Shown here piece after piece: positions 1 to 6,522 of a DNA stretch of 33,659 nucleotides. The position numbers were made by a program, and so were the translations under genes. Origin of the DNA: an uncultured bacterium (GTDB taxonomy: Bacteria; Patescibacteriota; Minisyncoccia; Phycocordibacterales; UBA2100). Where the stretch lies: the NCBI GenBank assembly GCA_903858755.1, contig CAIOKC010000005.1:1-33659 (forward strand), in the 5' to 3' direction. The notes under the pieces were generated by a model. It saw only the letters and a program-made list of their open reading frames with translations, was not told the DNA's origin and did no database searches. How positions within the stretch are numbered: the stretch's first letter is position 1; each line of letters starts with the position of its first letter.

Positions 1-189
1 GAGCATCCCGACGATGCCCCACACCATGTGCTGCTTCCCTTCCGTGTTGTCGCCGCCCTGATTGATGGCATAGAGAAATTCCACGAGCCCGTAGATGAAG
101 AGGAAGAAGCCTGCGGAGAATACGATAAGGATCGCCGGGTCGATGATCAGCGTGACGAACGTATCCATTATGTTGCCCGCTGCCTGCAT
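1..189 (-). CDS. Partial small membrane protein, pilin-like (C-terminus beyond window edge)
   Basis: Minus-strand reading from ATG at 189: MQAAGNIMDTFVTLIIDPAILIVFSAGFFLFIYGLVEFLYAINQGGDNTEGKQHMVWGIVGML...; open at the window edge so absent from the ORF track; resembles 228-587 and 2940-3317. Confidence 0.7.
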   Translation of the reverse strand, partial: MQAAGNIMDTFVTLIIDPAILIVFSAGFFLFIYGLVEFLYAINQGGDNTEGKQHMVWGIVGML

Positions 190-227
190 GCTCTCAGTGT
201 ACCGCACTCAGGCGGCGAATCGAGCGG

Positions 228-587
228 CTAGAAATTGCCGCTCGTGTTGATCTGAATTCCCTTTGGGATAATGGGGTCGGTCGATGTAACCTTGAAGGTG
301 CTCTGAAGGAGGCGGATGATGCCCCAGATCGAGACCATCACGAAAATGGCGATGATGCCGTAAAGCATGATCTGCAGACCAGCCGCTTTCTGCTCACCGA
401 CATTTGCGAGGTATTGGATGAGCCCCCAGAAAAAGATGACGATGGCGAGGGTAATAAAGAGACCGATGAGCGCGTTCAAGAAGGTATTGGCAAGAGCGAG
501 CGTGTCGAGGAGCGTCGCTGCTGAGGCGAGCGCGGGGAGGAGGCTTACGCCCGCTGCCACCACTGAAGATCCGATAACGTTCCGCAT
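228..587 (-). CDS. Small pilin-like membrane protein (TrbC/VirB2-style, two hydrophobic segments)
   Basis: 119 aa, signal-like N-terminus, motif IFVMVSIWGIIRLLQSTF shared with 2940-3317. Confidence 0.75.
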   Translation of the reverse strand: MRNVIGSSVVAAGVSLLPALASAATLLDTLALANTFLNALIGLFITLAIVIFFWGLIQYLANVGEQKAAGLQIMLYGIIAIFVMVSIWGIIRLLQSTFKVTSTDPIIPKGIQINTSGNF

Positions 588-694
588 AAATGAGGGATGT
601 TCTTGTTATTCGTAAGTACCGTAATGGTAAGCCCCGAGGATAAAAACACAATGGCGGGGGCGACTAGCCTTGTGGATAATAAAGTGCTTATCCC

Positions 695-722
695 TTGACG
701 TGGTAATACTAGGGTATATAAT
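695..722 (+). promoter_or_regulatory. Transposase promoter TTGACG-N16-TATAAT, overlapping the left TIR; ATG begins 8 nt after the -10
   Basis: Direct reading: TTGACG 695-700, TATAAT 717-722, ATG 731. Confidence 0.6.
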
Positions 723-730
723 TCTAGTAT

Positions 731-1591
731 ATGAAAAGCACAAAGTACGGTCTTACCAGCCTCCGCAAACAGTTCCCCACCGACCGGGCTTGCATCGAGT
801 TCATGTTCGACGCCATGCACGGTCGTAAATGCTCGTGTGGCGGCTCCTACTCACTGATGAAGAACGGGGAGCGTAAACAGCGCACCTTTCAGTGCTCTAT
901 GTGTCGCAACAAGATATCACCGACTGCCGGTACCATTTTTCACAAAAGCGATACCCCGTTAGTCCTTTGGTTCCATGCGCTGATGGTATTCTCGAACGCA
1001 AAGTCAGGCATGTCCGCTTCCGCACTCGCTCGCGACCTCGAAGTAACCTACAAGACGGCGTGGCGTATGCTCACGCTCATACGCAAAGGCTTGAAACAGA
1101 GCGAGGATGTACTACACGGCGATGTCGAGTTGGACAGTGGATACATAGGCGGCACGGCGAAGCAAAAGGAATGGAAGCGCAACAAATCCACTGTGTTTGC
1201 TGCCGTGCAGCGAGGCGGTGAGATGCGTGCCGAGGTAGTGCGAGACGGAGGCGCGAAGGCGCATAAAAACTTCCTTTGGAAAAACGTCTCGACGATAGAC
1301 ACACGCCTCATCACTGACAAAACGAACAAGCTAGACAATGTGGCCATCGGATACGACCGCCACAGTGTAGACCACAGCCGCGGCGAATACGTGCGTGGGG
1401 ACATTCACGTAAACAACGTGGAGACGTTCTGGAGCCACGTAAAGCGCTCGATAAAGGGCACGCACAAGGCTGTCAGTCCTAAGCACCTAGATGGGTATAT
1501 CAACGCTTTCGTCTGGCATTACAACAATCGGCACAGCGACAGTGAGCGCTTTGCTTCTTTGCTAGGTGTTTTAATGCAGCCCGCAAACTAG
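731..1591 (+). CDS. IS1595-family (ISXO2-like) transposase
   Basis: 286 aa; N-terminal zinc ribbon CSCGG..CSMCRNKISPTAGTIFH, LDSGYIGG, VNNVETFWSHVKRSIKGTHKAVSPKHLDGYINAFVWHYNNR. Confidence 0.93.
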   Translation: MKSTKYGLTSLRKQFPTDRACIEFMFDAMHGRKCSCGGSYSLMKNGERKQRTFQCSMCRNKISPTAGTIFHKSDTPLVLWFHALMVFSNAKSGMSASALARDLEVTYKTAWRMLTLIRKGLKQSEDVLHGDVELDSGYIGGTAKQKEWKRNKSTVFAAVQRGGEMRAEVVRDGGAKAHKNFLWKNVSTIDTRLITDKTNKLDNVAIGYDRHSVDHSRGEYVRGDIHVNNVETFWSHVKRSIKGTHKAVSPKHLDGYINAFVWHYNNRHSDSERFASLLGVLMQPAN

Positions 1592-1719
1592 CTAATTTCT
1601 TGCTGTTTTTCATACGCACTTCAGCCGCTTGCGTCAAGATGATGCAGAGTATTATACTTCAGGAAACAGGAAAACCCCCTATCTAGTATAGAGGTTCCCT
1701 GGTTAAGCTAATAAGCTTT

Positions 1720-1763
1720 AAGCGTCAGTCCGTTTTCCTGTGAGGGGAGCGGACTTTTCGCTT
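1720..1763 (+). terminator. Possible intrinsic terminator downstream of transposase
   Basis: AAGCG..AGTCCG...CGGACT..TTTCGCTT inverted repeat with short T run. Confidence 0.35.
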
Positions 1764-1938
1764 ATTTCTTCCGTTTGGGGCGGTTGTCGATGATCTCGAC
1801 GACGTGGGTGTCCTTTTCGCGGCGAGCTTCCTCTACCGTGGTGAACTCCCCAGTGCGAGCATCGCGCCCAATTTTGTGAGCCACTGTGTTGTTGTCGCTA
1901 TGGTCTTGCGGATAAACGCACGCTCGGCCAGCGGACAA
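1762..1938 (-). CDS. Small conserved-type protein with ..AHKIGRDARTGEFTTVEEARREKDTHVVEIIDNRPKRKK (58 aa, TTG start)
   Basis: Minus-strand translation; absent from the ORF track; the GRDAxTGxF..VxEA..TxVVExI pattern resembles a widespread family of short bacterial proteins. Confidence 0.45.
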   Translation of the reverse strand: MSAGRACVYPQDHSDNNTVAHKIGRDARTGEFTTVEEARREKDTHVVEIIDNRPKRKK

Positions 1939-2331
1939 CTAGAATACGCTCAGAGGCGATTGCTCGCCTCTGAAAATATCCGACTGAGACACTTTCAGAG
2001 ACAAGCAAAAATCACCGGAACTCAGGCAGGGACTCGACCAAGGTAAGCTCGTTTTTACGGAGCGAATCCTCGGACTAAGTTTCGACTCTCAGTCTGAGGT
2101 TTGACTTTCGTCATTCCCAAGACCGAGTACCCACCTAAACTACGGTGATTGCTGGGCGCTAGCGCCCCTGCCGCTCCACTACACGGTGTCATCGGTCGAA
2201 ACGAATGACACGAGCATCTAACAAAATCAAAGAACGTACTGACATTCTCGCAACTGCCCGAAAAAACACAATAGCCCAGACCTGTTGATAAGATAGTGCG
2301 AAACACCTCACCATTTCGTGTCAAGTCGCAA

Positions 2332-2487
2332 CTACTTTTGCGCTGAAAGATAATCGCCAAGAGAAACAACAAAGCCTACAAGCCCGACTATTATCAAAAT
2401 CCCAGGGCTTTCACCTGAATACAGTAAGAATCCGCTATAAACGGATAGTATCCCAAAAATAACCATTCCGAGATAAGACCTTTTCAT
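2332..2487 (-). CDS. Small two-TM membrane protein
   Basis: MKRSYLGMVIFGILSVYSGFLLYSGESPGILIIVGLVGFVVSLGDYLSAQK; TACAAT (minus, 2494-2499) lies 6 nt upstream of the ATG. Confidence 0.5.
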   Translation of the reverse strand: MKRSYLGMVIFGILSVYSGFLLYSGESPGILIIVGLVGFVVSLGDYLSAQK

Positions 2488-2562
2488 CGCTACATTGTAC
2501 ACCGGATCGCTGTTAAGTACCACGTGATGGAATAGGTGTTGATAATAATCCCCCCAGTCCCC

Positions 2563-2934
2563 CTAGTGATCCTCTTCCTTGCCGCCGGAATTCCGGATAA
2601 GGAAGATGAGCGCCCATAGGGCAAGCGCGACGCCCGCTCCAGCGGCTATGTACGTCGCGACCGCGGGGTGCGCTTGCAGGAATTGGACGATGGCAAGGAC
2701 GACGACGAGGGTGAAGAGGATGGCAGGGGTCCACGACATCACGTGTATCGCCTCATCGCGCGGACCCGGCCATACGCCAAGGCGGGTCACCCACATCACG
2801 AATCCCGTGCCGTATGCGAGGATCGCAGCGACGAGCATAAGTCCGACGAATATATTGAAAAGCCCCACGATCTGCGTGATGAAGACCGAGCCGCTGCTCG
2901 CTGCTCCCACTCCGGCGACAAGTGCGTCAGGCAT
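2563..2934 (-). CDS. Hypothetical multi-TM membrane protein in pilin-like operon
   Basis: 123 aa with three to four hydrophobic segments; directly downstream of 2940-3317. Confidence 0.75.
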   Translation of the reverse strand: MPDALVAGVGAASSGSVFITQIVGLFNIFVGLMLVAAILAYGTGFVMWVTRLGVWPGPRDEAIHVMSWTPAILFTLVVVLAIVQFLQAHPAVATYIAAGAGVALALWALIFLIRNSGGKEEDH

Positions 2935-2939
2935 ACAGG

Positions 2940-3317
2940 CTACTCATTGAACTGCGGCGGGAGAAATGGCTCTTGCTGCACCGGCGCTCCGCCGCCCCCT
3001 CCACTATACAGATTGGAACCGAAAAGGGTATTTTGCAAAAGCTTCAAGATGCCCCAGATCGAGACCATGAGGAATATTACGAGGAGTCCCCAGAAGAAGT
3101 ACTGGCGAAGCTTCTCCCCGCCCTCTTCGCTGAATTTCAGGATGTTGGTCGAAATACCATAAAAATAGACGACGATGCCCAGCACGATAAGGACGATGGT
3201 CGCGTTGTTGAGGATGAGCACGATGAGATCAGCAAGCTCGCTGAAATCGCGCGGCGCGGCGAGTGCCATCGCCGGAGCGAGCGCGGCGAAGAGCGGCAAG
3301 AAACGAGCGTAGCGCAT
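2940..3317 (-). CDS. Small pilin-like membrane protein (TrbC/VirB2-style)
   Basis: Signal-like N-terminus, IFLMVSIWGILKLLQNTLFG motif, Gly-rich tail. Confidence 0.78.
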   Translation of the reverse strand: MRYARFLPLFAALAPAMALAAPRDFSELADLIVLILNNATIVLIVLGIVVYFYGISTNILKFSEEGGEKLRQYFFWGLLVIFLMVSIWGILKLLQNTLFGSNLYSGGGGGAPVQQEPFLPPQFNE

Positions 3318-3318
3318 A

Positions 3319-3666
3319 CTAGCTGATGAGCTGAGAGACCGTGCCGCCGATAAGCGTCGCGATGACCCACGCGCCGAGGATGAGGAGCGCGCCGATGATG
3401 ACGTAGACGAAATTCTTCTTCGCTTCGCTCAGCTTCCCCTCGTTGCCTCGCGCGAAGACAAACATAAAACCCGCGATTACGATAAAAAGCGTAATGATAG
3501 GGAGCGCGACAATGACGAGGACCTTGAGCGCTCCTGCGATGAAATCCGTCACCGACTGCGAGGTCAGCGGATTCTGCAATCCTTGCGCATGCGTCGGGCT
3601 CGCGCTCGCCCAAAGCGCGATCGCTGGGGTCATTGCCGTGAATGCTGTGCGCAGACGCCTGATCAT
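3319..3666 (-). CDS. TrbC/VirB2-like pilin protein
   Basis: Signal peptide (..ASASPTHAQG) and two hydrophobic helices LVIVALPIITLFIVIAGFMFVFARG..FVYVIIGALLILGAWVIATLI; ATGA overlap with the upstream gene. Confidence 0.78.
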   Translation of the reverse strand: MIRRLRTAFTAMTPAIALWASASPTHAQGLQNPLTSQSVTDFIAGALKVLVIVALPIITLFIVIAGFMFVFARGNEGKLSEAKKNFVYVIIGALLILGAWVIATLIGGTVSQLIS

Positions 3667-5003
3667 AGACCGAGTGTATTGCCGAGCTGCTGATCGGCGC
3701 GCTGCACGGCTTGAGCCACCAACTGCGCGCCGCTCGCCACGCTTTCAATCATACCGCGGAAGATTTCCGCTGTCGCCTCGGGATCCGGATCGATCCAGGA
3801 GCGCGCTGCGATCGCCGATGATGTGACGACCTCATCGCGCCCCATTGCGACCCCCAAGCCCGTGAAGGCGATACTGCCGGGATTCGGGAGCGCGCCTTGC
3901 GATACGTCGAGACGAGCCGACGGAAGACCGAGCGCGGTAGAGAGATCTCTGGATATACCGGTCGCGCCGAGGAGGAAAGCCACCTGCAATGCGGCGCTCG
4001 GATTTTTCCCCGCTTTTGAAGCCGCGAGCGCGTAGACGCGAGCGGTCGTCATGGAATTCGGCTTCGAGCGTATCTGGGGAAGCGGCGCCATGGCGAAATT
4101 CAGATTTGGGTTCGACCGCTCGATGAGCGACTCTTCGCTCGCATACCCCACATAGAGCGCCACGTCCCCCGCAGCAAATGCTTTTTGCGATTTCGGAAGC
4201 GAGCGGTTCCACGAGTAGTCGTCTTTCGAGGGGTCGGCAAACTCCGTGTAAAAGCGGAGTGCGGATTCGGTCGGCTGCGTCACGCCCGCCACTTTCGATA
4301 CTAATGCGGGTATCAGGCGCCCCGCGCCGTCGTGTGCAGTGATCGATCCCCCCGCCTGGAGGATAAGGATCGCGAGGATGTCCTTGGCATTGTCGACATT
4401 TTGGTATTCACCGAACGCGACGGCGCTCTTCACGATTCCTCCCGTATCACTTTTCTTGCTCACCTTCTGCGCAATGCCCATGAGCTGATCCCAGTATTGC
4501 GGAGGCTGCGAGAATCCGGCAGAAGCAAGCATGTCTTTGTTCCAGTAGAGCACGAGCGGGTCGGCGACGATCGGAATGCCAAGGATCCCTCCCTGTCCGA
4601 CGAAAGGAGAAGACGCGCCGATAAACGTGTTTTCAAACTGCGATTGCGAAAGTGCAGAGAATTGGATGATCGCCGCCTTGCCTGCATTTTTCGCGGCATA
4701 CTCCTGTCGTATCAAGAAAAGGTCTGGACCAGTGCCGCTTGCGAGCGCATTCGTGAGAAGCTGCTCGTACGTCGCGGAGTCCTTCTGTTCGTACGACACC
4801 TGCGAGAGCGAGGCGTCTTTTTCCGCCGCCTGCCGGATGACGGCGGTAATCGCCGTCTGGTCGAGCGTGCCCCATATCTTCACGGGACCGATAGTACTGG
4901 AAGCGCCACCGCCGACTGCGAGCGCAAAGACAAGTATGCCTACGATCGCAAAAGCGCCGAAGACGACGAGCAAGATTATCTGAAACATCGAGAGTTTCCT
5001 CAT
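3663..5003 (-). CDS. Extracellular solute-binding protein (family 1-like)
   Basis: 446 aa; N-terminal TM, ITAVIRQAAEKD, GTGPDLFLIRQEYAAKN, PIVADPLVLYWNKDMLASAGFSQPPQYWDQLM, and AFAAGDVALYVGY. Confidence 0.85.
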   Translation of the reverse strand: MRKLSMFQIILLVVFGAFAIVGILVFALAVGGGASSTIGPVKIWGTLDQTAITAVIRQAAEKDASLSQVSYEQKDSATYEQLLTNALASGTGPDLFLIRQEYAAKNAGKAAIIQFSALSQSQFENTFIGASSPFVGQGGILGIPIVADPLVLYWNKDMLASAGFSQPPQYWDQLMGIAQKVSKKSDTGGIVKSAVAFGEYQNVDNAKDILAILILQAGGSITAHDGAGRLIPALVSKVAGVTQPTESALRFYTEFADPSKDDYSWNRSLPKSQKAFAAGDVALYVGYASEESLIERSNPNLNFAMAPLPQIRSKPNSMTTARVYALAASKAGKNPSAALQVAFLLGATGISRDLSTALGLPSARLDVSQGALPNPGSIAFTGLGVAMGRDEVVTSSAIAARSWIDPDPEATAEIFRGMIESVASGAQLVAQAVQRADQQLGNTLGL

Positions 5004-5011
5004 TGACCCTG

Positions 5012-5017
5012 ATTATA
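5012..5017 (-). promoter_or_regulatory. -10 element TATAAT 8 nt upstream of solute-binding protein ATG
   Basis: Minus strand: GGCTATAATCAGGGTCAATGAGG. Confidence 0.5.
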
Positions 5018-5061
5018 GCCCCTGGATTCCTTTTCTTTTTCCACATACCCCACACCCGGTG

Positions 5062-5088
5062 ATATATCGACGTCCGACGTCGATATAT
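5062..5088. repeat. REP-like palindrome 1a, 13-1-13 (ATATATCGACGTC C GACGTCGATATAT)
   Basis: Perfect inverted repeat immediately upstream of RAYT1. Confidence 0.85.
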
Positions 5089-5097
5089 GATACGGGC

Positions 5098-5754
5098 ATG
5101 GAGCTCATACACGCATTCAATCGAGGTGCCGACAAGCGCATCATTTTTATGGATGAGCGCGATCGAATCCGCTTTGTGCACGATATGTACGAATTCAACG
5201 ACCTGCGCCCCGCCATCAACACCGCACACGGATTGCATATCGACGTCCGACGTCGATATATGCGGAAAAGAGAACGGATCGTGACGATACATGGCTGGTG
5301 TCTTATGAAAAATCACTACCATTTGCTCCTTTCTGAAGAAGTCGACGGTGGAATTACGACCTTCCTGAGAAAATTGAATGGCGGATATACGAAATACATC
5401 AACGAAAAATACCGGCGGCAGGGAGTCTTGTTCCAAGGCAAGACCAAAAGAAAGCTGATTGATTCTGAATCCTATTTTCTGCACATCCTCCACTACATAC
5501 ACTTGAACCCGCTCGACTACTTGCAAGATGCCAGGCATTGGAGAAAAGGCTCCATCGCAAGGTCGGATCTGGCGCTCGCCTATCTCGACAAATACCGGTG
5601 GAGCAGCTACAGAGATTACTGTGGGACCAAGAATTTCCCGTCTCTTATCGAAACAGATCTTTTCTCTGACGTATATGGAGACTACCGAAAGAAAATCCGG
5701 AGGTATGTACAGGAGATCGACCAAGTCGCAATAACAGAAATATCTCTCGAGTAA
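5098..5754 (+). CDS. REP-associated tyrosine transposase (Y1_Tnp / TnpA-REP-like), RAYT1
   Basis: HUH motif LMKNHYHLLL, GGITTFLRKLNGGYTKYINEKYRRQGVLFQGKTKRKLI, LHYIHLNPLDY; flanked by REP palindromes. ATG 5098 preferred over GTG 5059. Confidence 0.92.
   Translation: MELIHAFNRGADKRIIFMDERDRIRFVHDMYEFNDLRPAINTAHGLHIDVRRRYMRKRERIVTIHGWCLMKNHYHLLLSEEVDGGITTFLRKLNGGYTKYINEKYRRQGVLFQGKTKRKLIDSESYFLHILHYIHLNPLDYLQDARHWRKGSIARSDLALAYLDKYRWSSYRDYCGTKNFPSLIETDLFSDVYGDYRKKIRRYVQEIDQVAITEISLE
5237..5259. repeat. REP-like palindrome 1b inside the RAYT1 CDS, 11-1-11
   Basis: ATATCGACGTC C GACGTCGATAT, identical core to 1a, encodes ..HIDVRRRY... Confidence 0.85.
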
Positions 5755-5808
5755 TACGGGTACGAACAAGCGCACGTGCCACCACCCATTACCGTGTTTA
5801 TCGGCGGT

Positions 5809-5831
5809 TTATCGACATCCGACGTCGATAA
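5809..5831. repeat. REP-like palindrome 1c (one mismatched pair)
   Basis: TTATCGACATC C GACGTCGATAA. Confidence 0.8.
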
Positions 5832-5853
5832 TCGTCGAAAAGCAGGAAAAGGA

Positions 5854-5882
5854 GGTATATCGACGTCGGATGTCGATATACC
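5854..5882. repeat. REP-like palindrome 1d, inverted relative to 1c (BIME-like pair)
   Basis: GGTATATCGACGTC G GATGTCGATATACC; its reverse complement contains the same ATCGACATCCGACGTCGATA core as 1c. Confidence 0.8.
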
Positions 5883-6458
5883 TTACTTCGCGACGAGTCT
5901 GAAAATCAAACCATAGTGATGCTTCCCTGCCTTGAATTCCCGCGAGAGCTCGAAGCCGGTCGAGTGTGCGAGCGCAAGCGCGGCATCCTTATCCACCACC
6001 TCTTTTTTGACGGGTCCCATCCCCCCGAAAGATTCCGACCAGTCGATAATGGCGAGCCGACCCGTGGGCTTCAGCACGCGCCACGCTTCGGCAAGCACCG
6101 CCGCTTTGTTCTCCACCTGGAAAAGCAGATTTGAGATGAGGACGAGATCGAGTTTTTTGTCTGCGATCTTGGAGGCCCGCGGGCGTTCAAGATCGCACCA
6201 GATCACCTCCACGTTGTTGTAGCCGCGCCTATGCGCATCGTTCTTCACCTTGCGCAAAAGATCGCGCTGGACGTCGACGGCATACACATGCCCCGCGCCA
6301 TGCAGGCGCTCCGCCATCCCCAAGACATACGCACCCGAGCCGCTTCCAAAATCCGCGACCGACATGCCATTCTGTATTTCGAGCGCGGCGATGTTGCGCG
6401 GCGGATGCGCGAAGCCATCCGGTATGAACGGAACGATGCGGTGCCCCGTATGCTGCAT
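5883..6458 (-). CDS. Class I SAM-dependent methyltransferase
   Basis: VADFGSGSGAYVLGMAERL, VYAVDVQRDLL, LISNLLFQVENKAAVLAEAWRVLKPTGRLAIIDW. Confidence 0.9.
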   Translation of the reverse strand: MQHTGHRIVPFIPDGFAHPPRNIAALEIQNGMSVADFGSGSGAYVLGMAERLHGAGHVYAVDVQRDLLRKVKNDAHRRGYNNVEVIWCDLERPRASKIADKKLDLVLISNLLFQVENKAAVLAEAWRVLKPTGRLAIIDWSESFGGMGPVKKEVVDKDAALALAHSTGFELSREFKAGKHHYGLIFRLVAK

Positions 6459-6522
6459 TCACGTAAGTATATAACGACAAATCGCGCGCACATGCGACCG
6501 CAAACGCCTTTTTGTGGGAAAA

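Larger units (their letters stand above)
674..1657 (+). mobile_element. IS1595-family insertion sequence with imperfect terminal inverted repeats
   Basis: Left GGATAATAAAGTGCTTATCCCTTGACG (674-700) versus reverse complement of the right end GTATAATACTCTGCATCATCTTGACG (1632-1657), about 18/27 matches with one gap, flanking the transposase. No clear target-site duplication seen. Confidence 0.55.

Noticed and set aside
2015-2045. tRNA T-arm-like sequence (minus GGTCGAGTCC)
   Set aside because: No matching D-arm, anticodon arm or acceptor pairing nearby; one T short of a T-loop. Not callable as tRNA, pseudo-tRNA or tmRNA.
4633-5775. 380-aa minus-strand ORF
   Set aside because: Runs antisense through RAYT1 and overlaps the SBP out of frame; both of those are strongly supported.
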